From Pediococcus pentosaceus (GTDB taxonomy: Bacteria > Bacillota > Bacilli > Lactobacillales > Lactobacillaceae), in contig NZ_JQBF01000002.1 of assembly GCF_001437285.1 (NCBI RefSeq), forward strand, positions 266,562 to 330,561: DNA of 64,000 nucleotides, written 5' to 3'. Shown here piece by piece: positions 9,324 through 19,164 of the stretch (position 1 is the stretch's first letter; each line of letters opens with the position of its first letter). The notes beneath the pieces were generated by a model. The model was not told the origin of the DNA, searched no databases, and saw only the letters and a program-made list of their open reading frames with translations. Made by a program: the position numbers and the translations under genes.

Positions 9324-9963
9324 CGGTCAATACCCAAGTTAACTCGGCTGAATAACTTTGCGCTTCAACTCCTGCACGTGGTACGTGGAGTTTAACATTT
9401 TCGTTATTACCATTTTTACCTTCAAAAACAGCTGCAAAAGCCCCCGCTCCTTCGCCTTCCTTAGCAGTCATTACCACTTGATATGCTCGATTTAATTTAA
9501 AGCTATCTTGAGTGATTTTTGGCATGGCCGATTTATTATTCTTAGTTACCACCTTCCCATTAGATAAGGACATCTGAGCACCTACGAGTTCTTTTCCATT
9601 AGCACCTACAAAAGGTGTAATTGCAATCCCTAAAGACCAACCTTTTGCACCACCACGAGTGTCATTAACTTGAACATGTGGTTTTTGGTTTAAGGCGTAG
9701 TAATCCGCGTCTGCTTGCTTAATTTCATGTTCTCCGAATGTAATGTTTGAAGCATACGGGATTGTTAGTGACCCCATGTCTCCTGTTCCCGAGTCATCGT
9801 CATGGGTATCATCGGGCACAACAGGATAAACATCCTTTCCAGAACCAGCTGTTAAAGTTACATCCGTGTGATTCGTTGCTTCTGATATTTGTGAAGCCAT
9901 TGCTGTATTGGTGTTTATCGCAAACACACCGATTGCAATTGTCGTTAGCATCATTTTATTCAT
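9310..9963 (-). CDS. Small secreted WxL-domain protein
   Basis: A 217-residue protein with a signal peptide (MNKMMLTTIAIGVFAIN..., cleavage likely after AMA near residue 24) and a compact WxL domain covering most of the mature chain. The motifs are GWSLGI (W109) and TWVLTDAPS (W210) at the C-terminus. It is the first gene of the operon. I moved the start six codons down from 9981 because that upstream ATG is part of the GAGGGGGAAG ribosome-binding site; the ATG at 9963 has correct spacing. Transcription may be controlled by the neighbouring Mga-like regulator (inference). Confidence 0.87.
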   Translation of the reverse strand: MNKMMLTTIAIGVFAINTNTAMASQISEATNHTDVTLTAGSGKDVYPVVPDDTHDDDSGTGDMGSLTIPYASNITFGEHEIKQADADYYALNQKPHVQVNDTRGGAKGWSLGIAITPFVGANGKELVGAQMSLSNGKVVTKNNKSAMPKITQDSFKLNRAYQVVMTAKEGEGAGAFAAVFEGKNGNNENVKLHVPRAGVEAQSYSAELTWVLTDAPS

Positions 9964-10080
9964 TGCATACTTCCCCCTCAAATCTAATCAATCATTTGAT
10001 TTAAAATTATTTTCGCATGTCATCTGAGGAACTTACTAGTCTAATTTTTTTCTTGATTCTGAAAAAAATTAAAGTGTTTT

Positions 10081-10121
10081 AGGCAATAAAAAAAGATGCA
10101 ATTAACCTAATTACATCTTTT
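10081..10121 (-). terminator. Terminator of the Mga-like regulator gene
   Basis: A 13-14 bp stem with one mismatch (10091-10104 with 10108-10121) is followed on the minus strand by seven T. It overlaps the stop codon of the regulator gene. Confidence 0.8.
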
Positions 10122-11577
10122 ATTTGGTTAAGCGATAAAGCATTGCGCCTAACTGCCGCCAATTACGTTCTGTAGGTAAGTTTTTCATTAAAATAAGTGG
10201 ACAATTTTTAGTATCAATATAGTAATTAGAAATTACCAAATCTACTTTTGAAACTGGTGTTTTATAGTCGTAAAATTCAAAAGCAAAAGAATGACCAAAG
10301 TAAGCACGAATTTTGTTCATCAACCATAGTCGATGCGTATGGTGTAAGTCGTCTTGTACTAGAATTTTAACTGGTGTAACTTTTTTTGCGAACAGATCAT
10401 AGTAATCTAAGATGAAGTAATAATTCAAAAATAATTGTTCCCAATTAGCTAATAAGTTAGTAACTGATTGGTTAGAATGTTTAACTAACTGTTCCTTTAA
10501 TTTTTGCATAATTTGATATTTTCTAGGATGTTCTTCTTTCAACTCCATTATGTAAGAACGGTTGAAAAACACGTCAGAATTTCCATAAAAAAAAGTACTA
10601 CGTTCATGAAATGCTATAAAATTAAACATTAGTTCTAAATCCGTGGTTCCTAACTGGAAGTTAAATGTTTTTTTAATGACCAATGCCAAATTCATTACGG
10701 CCTGATAGGCATGCGTTTGATTTTTCTGGTGTGCTAATGCATATCTATTCTCATAATTTGGATTACCATCGATAATTCCAAATACATATATAACTTGATA
10801 CAAAAAATATAACTCATCTTGATTTAAGGTGAGTTCTCCTTTTTTGTTCCATTGCCACATTAAATCAAAATTAGGATCGTTATCAATGATTTGCTTCTTG
10901 GCGATCTTCATATTTAGTGGTGCAATCTGGCTTCGTTCTAAGGTAATTGCTAGCCAATAAGCAAATTTTTTACGCTGAATAGGATCTAAACTAATGCCGT
11001 ATATCTCTTCAAAATTAGCAATATACTCATCGAGTTTTGCTAATTCAGTATTAAATGGCCAATTATTCCGCATTTCCCGTGTGGAGTTCCAATAAAAGTA
11101 ATAATAAAAACTACGAATATTGATTTCATCTCCTTTTAATTCCAACTTATACGGTAAAAATTGAATTTTATAACGTTTGAAATACGATTTTAGTAATTTA
11201 GCGTATCTAAAAACTGTTGATATACTCGTAAACTGACTATCTGCATAGTCAGCCAATCGTTGGTGAGGGTTATGGTACATAAAATCAATTAATTTGTAAT
11301 TGTAAGAGGCGTGATAGAATTTCAAATAAATTGTATAGATAGGAAAATCTTCTTCTTTTATAATTCGAAAATTTTTATTATGGTCGTTGAATAATCTGAT
11401 TTTCTGATCGGTCGACTTGAATAACTGCTTAAATTCTTCCAAATAATTTAAAATTGATTTATCCGTTACACCGATTACTTTTGCTAATTCTTTAGTAGAA
11501 CACCATGCCCCGCTTTCTAGTAGATAATCTAATAAAACCACTTTTTTTAAAGATGTGGCTGTTAAAAACGTTTTCAT
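10120..11577 (-). CDS. Mga-like helix-turn-helix transcriptional regulator
   Basis: A 485-residue cytoplasmic regulator related to Mga/AtxA. An N-terminal HTH (LLESGAWCSTKELAKVIGVTDKSILNYLEEF, about 18-50) is followed by a second HTH_Mga-type segment (SQFTSISTVFRYAKLLKSYFKRYKIQF, about 110-140) and a long helical region in the position of the PRD-like domains. The C-terminal EIIB-like part is short. Mga-type regulators often sit beside WxL or surface-protein operons in enterococci and lactobacilli, and this gene is directly upstream of one in the same direction. The 11589 GTG is inside the ribosome-binding site, so the ATG at 11577 is preferred. Targets are inferred. Confidence 0.8.
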   Translation of the reverse strand: MKTFLTATSLKKVVLLDYLLESGAWCSTKELAKVIGVTDKSILNYLEEFKQLFKSTDQKIRLFNDHNKNFRIIKEEDFPIYTIYLKFYHASYNYKLIDFMYHNPHQRLADYADSQFTSISTVFRYAKLLKSYFKRYKIQFLPYKLELKGDEINIRSFYYYFYWNSTREMRNNWPFNTELAKLDEYIANFEEIYGISLDPIQRKKFAYWLAITLERSQIAPLNMKIAKKQIIDNDPNFDLMWQWNKKGELTLNQDELYFLYQVIYVFGIIDGNPNYENRYALAHQKNQTHAYQAVMNLALVIKKTFNFQLGTTDLELMFNFIAFHERSTFFYGNSDVFFNRSYIMELKEEHPRKYQIMQKLKEQLVKHSNQSVTNLLANWEQLFLNYYFILDYYDLFAKKVTPVKILVQDDLHHTHRLWLMNKIRAYFGHSFAFEFYDYKTPVSKVDLVISNYYIDTKNCPLILMKNLPTERNWRQLGAMLYRLTK

Positions 11578-11818
11578 TTTATACCTCACATAAGATTTAA
11601 ATTTACTACAAATAAGCTAAACTTTGTCAGCTAAAAAGTTTTTAAGTAGATTTCTTTAAATATTTCCAAAAAAACTATTTTGTAGCTATTTATATCATAT
11701 CCGTTCTAAAAAATACATATTTAACTCAGAGGTATGCTAGTGAGAATTCATCAGTCAAGTTAGTGTTAATTATCTTTAAATTACGCTATGCTTAAATTAA
11801 AAATGGGGGGTCGTCTGT

Positions 11819-12181
11819 ATGCGATTATGGCATGAAAAATTAATTTCTAAACTACCACGTGCCCAGCTTTTAGGACAGCATCGAGAAATTGCAGCCTTAC
11901 GAGGTAACGGTTGGGGTAAAAAACACGCAAACGTTGATTATGTTTTTACTCATTCTCCTTACAAACTTTATCAATTTCATCGATTAGTATTAGCTGAGAT
12001 GCAGTCACGAGGTTATCATCCTAACCCTAAATGGTTTGAACCAACTTTCCGTGGTTTCCATTGTCCGCCTTATTTAGCATTATGTGCTTACCCACTAACT
12101 TCCCCAATCTATCCAGAACATGATCAACAGTATTTAATTGAATGTCTGGAAAATTTAGAGTCTAAAGGAGTTCGGTTATAA
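11819..12181 (+). CDS. Pyrimidine dimer DNA glycosylase-like protein (TIGR02328 type)
   Basis: A 120-residue protein whose MRLWHEKLISKLPRAQLLGQHRE start, ALRGNGWGKKHANVDYVF centre and YHPNPKWFEP segment match the small bacterial family related to phage T4 endonuclease V (Pyr_excise). T4 EndoV excises UV pyrimidine dimers; activity of this short bacterial version is family-based inference. The ribosome-binding site is a run of six G eight bases before the ATG. It is a single-gene unit between the Mga-like regulator and the murQPR operon, closed by a strong terminator. Confidence 0.85.
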   Translation: MRLWHEKLISKLPRAQLLGQHREIAALRGNGWGKKHANVDYVFTHSPYKLYQFHRLVLAEMQSRGYHPNPKWFEPTFRGFHCPPYLALCAYPLTSPIYPEHDQQYLIECLENLESKGVRL

Positions 12182-12224
12182 ATCAAACATCCGGGGGGTT
12201 CTAATAAATAAATATATCTATAAT

Positions 12225-12254
12225 AAAAGGCCAATTCTCACGAATTGGCCTTTT
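12225..12254. terminator. Bidirectional terminator between glycosylase gene and murR
   Basis: A perfect 13-bp stem (12225-12237 with 12242-12254) with a 4-nt loop. T tracts follow on both strands, so it can end both the plus-strand gene and the murQPR operon. Confidence 0.9.
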
Positions 12255-12293
12255 TAAGAAGTATCTTTCAGCTACATATTAGTTCTCTAAACC

Positions 12294-13136
12294 TTACTTA
12301 CCAAAATTTTCAGCAATAATCGTCTTTGACTGAACTAAACGAGTCTTATTATTACTAAAATCTTCGGTTAAATATGCATAGTAGAGTAAATCAACCACGT
12401 ACAATTGAGCTAACAATGACGTGGTTGCAGCAGTCCGTAACACTCCACTTTCACCACCGTCATCGTAAATTAGCGTAACAGTACTATTTTTTGCGATAGT
12501 ACTGTTACGTGCATGCGTAATGGCGATTATTGGTATATTTAGCGAACTAGCTACTCTGGTTATGTGGCAACTTTCCTTAGTCTCACCCGAATCTGAAACA
12601 ACAATTAATACTGAATTAGGTCTGGCTAATCCGACCGCCATTAGATGTGTATCTAATGTTTGGATAACAGATTTTCCAATTCGAATAAACTTTTGTTGAA
12701 AATCCTCTGCCACTAAATTAGATGCACCCATCCCAAATACGTAGATATCATCAGCTTGCTCAACAACATCGGTTGCTTTTTTTACATCATCTTTAAGTAA
12801 TATTTGGTTAGTTTGTCCGATTGCATGACTTATTCGAAACTCCAGCTTATGTTTCATAACATCCAAGTCATCCGATGGATTAACTTCAGTATACAAAGAA
12901 TCATCTACTTTTATTTCTGACGCAACTTGGATCTTTAAACCTGGTAAACCACTCTTACAAATTTTTTTTGCTAACCTAACTACAGTCGCCGGACTTACTT
13001 GAGTTCGATCAGAAATTTCTTCGGCGTTCATCTGAATCACCTCTCGCGGATAATCGATCATAAATCGGGCTACTTTCTGCTCAGATCTTGAAAATTTTTC
13101 AAAATCGTTACTCAATGTAAATAAAATATTTTTCAT
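12294..13136 (-). CDS. murR: MurR/RpiR-family transcriptional regulator
   Basis: A 280-residue regulator with an N-terminal RpiR HTH (KFSRSEQKVARFMIDYP... and VSPATVVRLAKKICKSGLPGLK, about 10-75) and a C-terminal SIS domain (DIYVFGMGASNLVAEDF, VVSDSGETKE, about 120-250) that binds a sugar phosphate. It is the third gene after murQ and murP, so it probably senses MurNAc-6-phosphate and controls this operon; the ligand is inferred. The ATG at 13136 matches the family's normal N-terminus and follows a GGGAG; the GTG at 13154 has no ribosome-binding site. Confidence 0.87.
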   Translation of the reverse strand: MKNILFTLSNDFEKFSRSEQKVARFMIDYPREVIQMNAEEISDRTQVSPATVVRLAKKICKSGLPGLKIQVASEIKVDDSLYTEVNPSDDLDVMKHKLEFRISHAIGQTNQILLKDDVKKATDVVEQADDIYVFGMGASNLVAEDFQQKFIRIGKSVIQTLDTHLMAVGLARPNSVLIVVSDSGETKESCHITRVASSLNIPIIAITHARNSTIAKNSTVTLIYDDGGESGVLRTAATTSLLAQLYVVDLLYYAYLTEDFSNNKTRLVQSKTIIAENFGK

Positions 13137-13203
13137 AAAACTTTGAACTCCCACATATTTGTCAGTTTTAACATTAGCTCCTAATTATAAATTATAGTAA
13201 TAT

Positions 13204-13233
13204 ATCCAAAAAGACCGGAAAATATCCGATCTT
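13204..13233 (-). terminator. Weak intra-operon terminator between murP and murR
   Basis: A 9-bp stem (13211-13219 with 13225-13233, one U-G wobble on the minus-strand RNA) is followed by five T. It is short enough to allow read-through into murR, which would lower regulator expression relative to murQP. Confidence 0.6.
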
Positions 13234-13260
13234 CTAAATTTGAATACTTAGTTAATATAG

Positions 13261-15240
13261 TTATTTTATCCTACTATCCATTAATACGGTATTATCTTTA
13301 GTCTGTATATTTGATTCAATTTCGTCAATCTTAAAATCGGATGTGTTAGTAACAATCGTCATTGTAACTGGATCAAAATCAGCGCCAATAATTTTTTGCC
13401 AATCAACTGTACCCAATACATCTCCATGTTTAACAGTATCGCCCACTTGAATATTTAAATTAAAATACTTGCCATTTAACTTAACAGTATCGACCCCCAT
13501 ATGAACTAGGACTTCTTCACCAATTTTATCCATAAAACCGATTGCATGTTTTGTGTCTGCTATCATAGTAACTTTCCCATCTACCGGGGCATAGATTTTA
13601 GAATTAATATCAGGTATTATAGCTACTGTTTTTCCCATTACTTCCTGGGCCATCATTGGATCACTTACTGTATCGATTGCAACTTTCTTACCAATAACAG
13701 GAGCCGTTATCGTAGTCATTGCAACATTTGGATCAATTACCTTCTTATTTCCATTTTGGGGTAAAGCGTCTGTCTCAACAGTTGTTGCTTCTCCAAGAAT
13801 TGCATCCTTTGGAATTCCAAAGAAATATGTTGCTACAAATCCACCAACGTATCCTGCTAATAACCCCAGCACATAAGACATCATATGTCCATTCGTAATC
13901 AAAGGAACTAACGCTAATCCTGATGGGCCTATGGCAATGGCACCAACATGGCCTAATCCACCAACGACAGCTCCCCCAATTCCGCCACCAATACAAGCTG
14001 TGATAAACGGACGACCTAATGGTAAAGTAACACCATATATTAATGGTTCTCCGATACCTAAAATACCAACTGGAAGAGCACCTTTAATCATATTTGTAAG
14101 CTGTTTATTTTTACGACATCTGAGCCAAAGTGCAATCGCAGCTCCAACTTGTCCAGCACCTGCCATAGCTAAAATTGGTAATAATGGGGTCGAACCAGTT
14201 TTATTAATCATTTCAATATGAATCGGCGTTAAGATTTGATGAAGCCCAAACATAACCATCGGCAAGAATAGTGCTCCTAAAATGAATCCAGAAAATGCTC
14301 CGCCGACATTTAGAATCCAATTAATAGCTCCAACTAACGAACTTGAAATAACACCAGCTATAGGCATAATAATAAAAATTGTAAATACTCCAATTATAAG
14401 TAAAGAAAGTGCTGGAGTTACTATAATGTCAATTGCATCCGGAACCCATTTATGTAACTTTTTTTCAATTAAAGAAAGTAACCAAACGGCAAATATTACA
14501 CCGATAATTCCTCCTTGACCAGCGCTCATTGGTTGACCATTAAAAATATTATGCAAAGGTGCATTAATATCCATTCCAGGTAATAACGTTACCGCACCTA
14601 TGACACCGCCTAATCCAGCTGTTGCACCAAATTCAGTTGCCGCGTTAATTCCGACATAAATTGCTAAATATGAAAATACACCATTTTGAATGAATTTCAA
14701 AATTGCGACAAAATCAGTATAGCTTTTACTTATATCTCCAGCAACAATTAAATTAGACATTACCGCAGCTACACCACCAATTAATCCAGCTCCGACAAAC
14801 GCTGGAATTAACGGTATGAAAATATTCGAAATGGATTTTAAAATTCGCTTAATGGGAGTTTGTTTTTGCTTAGCTTTTTGTGCAGCCTTTACTTTAGCAG
14901 CCTTAGCCTCAACGATTTCTTTATCAGTCATACCGGTTGTATCTATTTCTATATTAGGAAATGACTCACCCAATTTAACTCCAGCTTCTTTCACCATTTC
15001 ATCAGCCACTTTATTTACAGTTCCTGGCCCGACAATTACTTGGAGGGTGTCTTCTTCAACGACTCCTAATACCCCATTAATATTTTTCAGTTTTTTGATA
15101 TCTACTTTGTCATCATTTCTAATGGTCATTCGGACACGAGTCATACAATGAATTAATTTTTCAACATTTTCGATACCACCAACTGCGCCGTAAATTTCAC
15201 GTGCAATTCTTTTAATTTTTTCTTCAGATGTTTCTGACAT
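13261..15240 (-). CDS. murP: N-acetylmuramic acid PTS permease, EIIBCA fusion
   Basis: A 659-residue PTS transporter that would import and phosphorylate MurNAc to MurNAc-6-P. EIIB is at 5-90 with phosphorylated Cys32 (HCMTRVRM) and the [13 protein letters not shown] motif. EIIC (about 120-490) has many membrane helices with [19 protein letters not shown] glucose-type EIIA follows from about 511, with His565 (KHAIG) and active-site His580 (LVHMG). The EIIB-EIIC part closely resembles staphylococcal MurP, which as known lacks EIIA, so the fused EIIA is a notable difference. It lies 17 bp after murQ. Specificity rests on that similarity and on context. Confidence 0.87.
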   Translation of the reverse strand: MSETSEEKIKRIAREIYGAVGGIENVEKLIHCMTRVRMTIRNDDKVDIKKLKNINGVLGVVEEDTLQVIVGPGTVNKVADEMVKEAGVKLGESFPNIEIDTTGMTDKEIVEAKAAKVKAAQKAKQKQTPIKRILKSISNIFIPLIPAFVGAGLIGGVAAVMSNLIVAGDISKSYTDFVAILKFIQNGVFSYLAIYVGINAATEFGATAGLGGVIGAVTLLPGMDINAPLHNIFNGQPMSAGQGGIIGVIFAVWLLSLIEKKLHKWVPDAIDIIVTPALSLLIIGVFTIFIIMPIAGVISSSLVGAINWILNVGGAFSGFILGALFLPMVMFGLHQILTPIHIEMINKTGSTPLLPILAMAGAGQVGAAIALWLRCRKNKQLTNMIKGALPVGILGIGEPLIYGVTLPLGRPFITACIGGGIGGAVVGGLGHVGAIAIGPSGLALVPLITNGHMMSYVLGLLAGYVGGFVATYFFGIPKDAILGEATTVETDALPQNGNKKVIDPNVAMTTITAPVIGKKVAIDTVSDPMMAQEVMGKTVAIIPDINSKIYAPVDGKVTMIADTKHAIGFMDKIGEEVLVHMGVDTVKLNGKYFNLNIQVGDTVKHGDVLGTVDWQKIIGADFDPVTMTIVTNTSDFKIDEIESNIQTKDNTVLMDSRIK

Positions 15241-15257
15241 AAGTTCTCACCCCCACT

Positions 15258-16148
15258 TTATATTGTCTTTCTAACAAAACCTTTTGCTACCTGTAGCCTC
15301 TTTTTTGCTTCATTTAAGTCAACATTAGTTAAGATCATAACAATAGCCAACTTCACATCTTTACCCGCCTTTTCAAACATATCATTCGCTACTGTATAAC
15401 TGACATCCGTTGCTTCCATAATAATATGTTTTGAACGTTCCACTAATTTAGCATTGGTGGGTTTCACATCTACCATCAAGTTCTTATAAACTTTTCCAAT
15501 CCCAACCATTGAGGCTGTAGATAGCATGTTTAACACAAGTTTTTGGGCTGTCCCTGATTTTAAACGCGTTGAACCGGTTAAAATCTCAGGGCCTACTGCT
15601 ATTTCAATGTTAATATCAGCATGTTTACTAATTTTAGCGTGATCATTACAAGCTAGACTAATCGTTGCTGCACCAACCTTTTTGGCATAATCTAATCCAC
15701 CAATGACATATGGTGTTCGTCCACTTGCAGCAATTCCAACGACAATATCTTTATTAGTTAAGTTTTGAGATTGCAAATCCCTAGCACCTAGCTCTAGTGA
15801 ATCTTCAGCTCCTTCTACAGCAATTGTCATAGCTTTCATTCCACCTGCAATCAAACCTTGAACCATCTTAGGATTTATTCCAAAAGTTGGTACACACTCT
15901 GCAGCATCTAGAACACCTAGTCGACCACTTGTCCCAGCACCAATGTAGAATAAACGCCCTTTTTTGTTAAAGCTAAGGATAATCTGTTCGACAGCTTGTG
16001 TAATATCTGGTAACACCTTACCAACTCTTTGAGCTACCTTTTGATCTTCAGAATTCATTATTTTTAATATTTCTGCTGTAGATAGCTCGTCTAAATTCAT
16101 GGTTTCCTCATTACGAGTTTCCGTTGTTAAATCACTTAAATTAATCAT
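15258..16148 (-). CDS. murQ: N-acetylmuramic acid 6-phosphate etherase
   Basis: MurQ removes the lactyl ether from MurNAc-6-P to give GlcNAc-6-P and D-lactate, which feeds cell-wall recycling. The 296-residue protein starts [20 protein letters not shown], has the SIS-fold motif [22 protein letters not shown] (about 58-79), [33 protein letters not shown] and the LNEAKKRL C-terminal segment. The ATG at 16148 follows AAGGAGGAGC; the longer start at 16175 runs through that ribosome-binding site and the cre box. It is first in the murQ-murP-murR operon. Confidence 0.95.
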   Translation of the reverse strand: MINLSDLTTETRNEETMNLDELSTAEILKIMNSEDQKVAQRVGKVLPDITQAVEQIILSFNKKGRLFYIGAGTSGRLGVLDAAECVPTFGINPKMVQGLIAGGMKAMTIAVEGAEDSLELGARDLQSQNLTNKDIVVGIAASGRTPYVIGGLDYAKKVGAATISLACNDHAKISKHADINIEIAVGPEILTGSTRLKSGTAQKLVLNMLSTASMVGIGKVYKNLMVDVKPTNAKLVERSKHIIMEATDVSYTVANDMFEKAGKDVKLAIVMILTNVDLNEAKKRLQVAKGFVRKTI

Positions 16149-16160
16149 GCTGCTCCTCCT

Positions 16161-16174
16161 TGTATGCGCTTTCA
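16161..16174 (-). promoter_or_regulatory. Catabolite-responsive element (cre) of the mur operon
   Basis: TGAAAGCGCATACA matches the CcpA consensus TGWAANCGNTNWCA at all but one position. It begins about 12 bp downstream of the -10 box, just before the murQ ribosome-binding site, where CcpA would act as a roadblock. Glucose repression of MurNAc use is inferred. Confidence 0.7.
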
Positions 16175-16185
16175 TTTACAGTTAT

Positions 16186-16214
16186 ATTTTATAATAAAAG
16201 AAATAATATTTCAA
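16186..16214 (-). promoter_or_regulatory. murQ promoter
   Basis: On the minus strand, -35 TTGAAA (16209-16214) and -10 TAAAAT (16186-16191) are separated by 17 bp. The predicted transcription start lies immediately before the cre element. Confidence 0.65.
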
Positions 16215-16424
16215 ATAAATATTTTATTATTCTATTTTTAAGAAATTTGATTTCTTAAAGCTATTAAAAGTACTAACATATTAATCAAACTTGATATTCA
16301 TTTTTCAAATATCACAACCTAGTCCCTTCTAAACTTGTAAATATGATAGTGTACAGAAGTTCTCCCCCCTCATATACTTTAGTTTGTTAAATCAAACTTA
16401 CTAAAAATATTTGGAGGTAAAGTT

Positions 16425-18185
16425 ATGACTGTTGATGTTACAAAAGAAATGCAATTTAGTGATGCTTTTGCATATATTGATGATGGTGTAGAACATGGTG
16501 TCCTTAGCCCATTTGAAACCAAAGAATTAATCCTAAAGAAAGGCGAAAAAATCGCCGAAGGATTTAAACCACTTGATACTGATATCAAAATGTTAAAAGA
16601 TATCCCTGTTAAATTACGAGATGGAGTAACCATCTATACCGATATTTATTTACCAATTACAAATGACAAAGTTCCTACCTTAATTGCTTGGAGCCCTTAC
16701 GGTAAAAGCGCTGGAACTGCACCAAGGTATAAAAATCTTTTTAACATGCTTGGAATGGGTAATCAATGGAATTCTGGATTGACTAAATTTGAGGCACCTG
16801 ATCCAGCCTACTGGACTCGTCATGGATATGCAGTGGCTAACCCAGATATGCGTGGAATCGCTCATAGCGAAGGAAATACAACGATGCTTGGTTCACAAGA
16901 AGCTCAGGATGGTTATGATTTAATTGAATGGATTGCCCAACAAGATTGGTCCAACGGTAAGACGGCCCTAACTGGTACTTCCTATTTAGCTTGGTCACAA
17001 TGGTTTATTGCTGCTGAAAGACCACCACATTTAACTGCAATTAATCCTACCGAAGGTTTATCAGATGCATATCGTGACTTGGCCTTTATCGGAGGAATTC
17101 CTGACAAAAACTTTATTGAACGCTTAGCCGTAAATCATGTCAGTGCAAATGATGCCAAACGTGAGGATTTAGCTAAAGAAATGGATGCTGATCCGTTAGT
17201 TACGGCTCCCGTTTGGCAAGACAAAATTGCAGATACCAGCAAAATTGAAGTTCCCGCTTTTGTGATTGGCAGTTATTCCAACACATTGCATACCATGGGA
17301 ACATTCCGAGCTTGGCGCACCTTAGGATCTAAAGATAAATGGCTCAGAATTCATGATCGTCAAGAATGGCCTTATTATTACGATAAAAATAATACGGAAG
17401 AACTTCGTCGTTTCTTTGACCACTATTTACTTGGCAAAGATAATGGATGGGAAAATACAGCTCCCGTTCGCTACACTACCATTGGTTTTCAAGGCAAAAA
17501 TGAGACAGATATTCCAGCAACTAGCTTTCCACCAGCTGGTGTGAATAACCAACCATTTTATCTCAATCCCTTAACTCGGACTTTGCAAGAAAAGCCTTTG
17601 TCACAGGCTGCCACAGTGCAGTATGTAGCTAACGACAATCCTGGACGTGTCTCATTTTTAACCACTTTCGATGCGCCGGTCACGATGGTCGGTTATCCTA
17701 AGGCAAAGCTATTCATGGAAGTCGACGGTTACGATGATATGGATATCTTTATCATGGTACAAAAATTAGACAAATACAGTAATGTGTTAAGTGAGTTCGT
17801 TGTACCTAATCACGGTGCAGCCCTCCAAGACTTTACTCAAGAAGGTGCCTCAGCCCTCCGCTATAAAGGAGTCTGGGGCCGTCTACGAGCTTCGATGCGT
17901 CATTTAGATGATAAGATGAGCACGGATGAGATTCCTGCATATTCATTCGATCGCGTTGAAAAGTTGGCACCAAAAGAAGTTGTCCAATTAGATATTGTTT
18001 TAAGCCCAATGGGGATGACTTTTGCTCCTGGCGAATCGTTACGTTTTGTAATCAGTTCCAAGAATGAATTAGGTTCTGTTATGCCAGGGACTCCTGGTGC
18101 TACCCCTGACAATCAAGGTATCCATATCCTTCATACTGGTGGCGAATATGATTCCTATTTACAATTACCTATCTTAAAAAAATAG
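16425..18185 (+). CDS. CocE/NonD-family alpha/beta hydrolase (PepX-like, S15)
   Basis: A 586-residue cytoplasmic hydrolase of the X-Pro dipeptidyl-peptidase/cocaine-esterase family. The N-terminal half is an alpha/beta-hydrolase with the nucleophile elbow GTSYLAW (Ser186), after DMRGIAHSEG and QDGYDLIEWIA. The GSYSNTLHTMGTF segment and the H-D-R-Q-E-W-P-Y-Y-Y stretch (about 309-318) are in the area that normally supplies the acid and histidine. The C-terminal half is the jelly-roll PepX_C domain. There is no signal peptide. GGAGG precedes the ATG. A LysR regulator follows. Substrate unknown; peptides or esters are both possible. Confidence 0.87.
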   Translation: MTVDVTKEMQFSDAFAYIDDGVEHGVLSPFETKELILKKGEKIAEGFKPLDTDIKMLKDIPVKLRDGVTIYTDIYLPITNDKVPTLIAWSPYGKSAGTAPRYKNLFNMLGMGNQWNSGLTKFEAPDPAYWTRHGYAVANPDMRGIAHSEGNTTMLGSQEAQDGYDLIEWIAQQDWSNGKTALTGTSYLAWSQWFIAAERPPHLTAINPTEGLSDAYRDLAFIGGIPDKNFIERLAVNHVSANDAKREDLAKEMDADPLVTAPVWQDKIADTSKIEVPAFVIGSYSNTLHTMGTFRAWRTLGSKDKWLRIHDRQEWPYYYDKNNTEELRRFFDHYLLGKDNGWENTAPVRYTTIGFQGKNETDIPATSFPPAGVNNQPFYLNPLTRTLQEKPLSQAATVQYVANDNPGRVSFLTTFDAPVTMVGYPKAKLFMEVDGYDDMDIFIMVQKLDKYSNVLSEFVVPNHGAALQDFTQEGASALRYKGVWGRLRASMRHLDDKMSTDEIPAYSFDRVEKLAPKEVVQLDIVLSPMGMTFAPGESLRFVISSKNELGSVMPGTPGATPDNQGIHILHTGGEYDSYLQLPILKK

Positions 18186-18207
18186 AAAAGAATTTAGTTG
18201 CTTAACT

Positions 18208-18246
18208 AAAGGATTTGTAGTATTAATGACTATAAATCCTTTTTTG
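18208..18246 (+). terminator. Terminator after the CocE-type hydrolase gene
   Basis: A 14-bp stem with one G-U wobble (18208-18221 with 18229-18242, 7-nt loop) is followed by a T run. It ends only about 12 nt before the start codon of the lysR gene. Its loop contains the ATG at 18226, which is why that ATG is rejected as the regulator's start. Confidence 0.8.
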
Positions 18247-18258
18247 ATTGGAGTCACA

Positions 18259-19164
18259 ATGAATTTAACAACATTAGAATACTTCGTTCAAGTAGCAACA
18301 GAAGGAAGCCTAACTAAGGCTGCTGATAAACTTTTTATTTCTCAACCTACTTTAAGCCGTCACATGAAAAATTTGGAAGCTGAATTAAATACTCAACTAT
18401 TTGTTCGTCAAAGTCATTCTCTAAAACTCACCGAAAATGGGATTACTTTTTTAAAAGCTACGACAAAAGTAATCCAAGACGTAGATGCATTAAAACATTT
18501 CTTTGATCAACACCAAACAGCTAGCAATCCAACTCACTACCTTAATGTGGGCTATTTAGAAAATTTTCGTTTAGAAAAAATGTATGCAGTCCTGGACCGA
18601 ATTAGTCATGAGAATAATATTCAGTTCTCGCTCTTTCCAGACACCCCAACTAATTTATCCAAAGGTTTATCTTCTGGTAAATATGACTTGATTTACTCTT
18701 TAAGACCCTATACCACTGACAACGTATTGTTTAAAAGCACGGATTTTTTAGAAAATCATCTTCAGATTGCATTACCAATTAATCATCCTTTAGCCGCGAA
18801 ACCACAGCTTTCGTTTTCCGATTTAAAAAATGAAACTTTTATTTTATTAGATCGAGATAAATCACCAATTATTGTCGACAATGTGTTAAGTCAAGGAATC
18901 AAAAATGGCTACAATTTAAAAGCAAATTATTATGTTAAAAATTTAAGTCAGGGACTTTCAATGACAGCATTGGGAAATGGATTAGCCTTCCTATATTCTG
19001 CAATGAATGACGGCCAATTGGAAAAACAATACCGTATTAAAATTAAAGATTTAACCGATAATTTTGGTAATCAAAATATTGTGATCGCAATGAAACGTTC
19101 CGTAGATAATGCATTGATTGGATCTATTTTCGAAAAAATAATCGATACTAAAAAAAATAGATAA
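18259..19164 (+). CDS. LysR-family transcriptional regulator
   Basis: A 301-residue LysR regulator with an N-terminal winged HTH (MNLTTLEYFVQVATEGSLTKAADKLFISQPTLSRHMKNLE, the recognition helix lying at SQPTLSRHMK) and a type-2 periplasmic-binding-protein effector domain (about 90-295). The ATG at 18259 follows GGAGTCACA; the earlier ATG at 18226 lies in the loop of the preceding terminator and has a poor ribosome-binding site. It probably responds to a small molecule linked to the upstream hydrolase and may be transcribed by read-through. Target and ligand unknown. Confidence 0.88.
   Translation: MNLTTLEYFVQVATEGSLTKAADKLFISQPTLSRHMKNLEAELNTQLFVRQSHSLKLTENGITFLKATTKVIQDVDALKHFFDQHQTASNPTHYLNVGYLENFRLEKMYAVLDRISHENNIQFSLFPDTPTNLSKGLSSGKYDLIYSLRPYTTDNVLFKSTDFLENHLQIALPINHPLAAKPQLSFSDLKNETFILLDRDKSPIIVDNVLSQGIKNGYNLKANYYVKNLSQGLSMTALGNGLAFLYSAMNDGQLEKQYRIKIKDLTDNFGNQNIVIAMKRSVDNALIGSIFEKIIDTKKNR

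Noticed and set aside
18226..18261. LysR start at 18226
   Set aside because: That ATG lies in the loop of the preceding terminator with a poor ribosome-binding site; the ATG at 18259 has GGAG and gives the standard LysR N-terminus.
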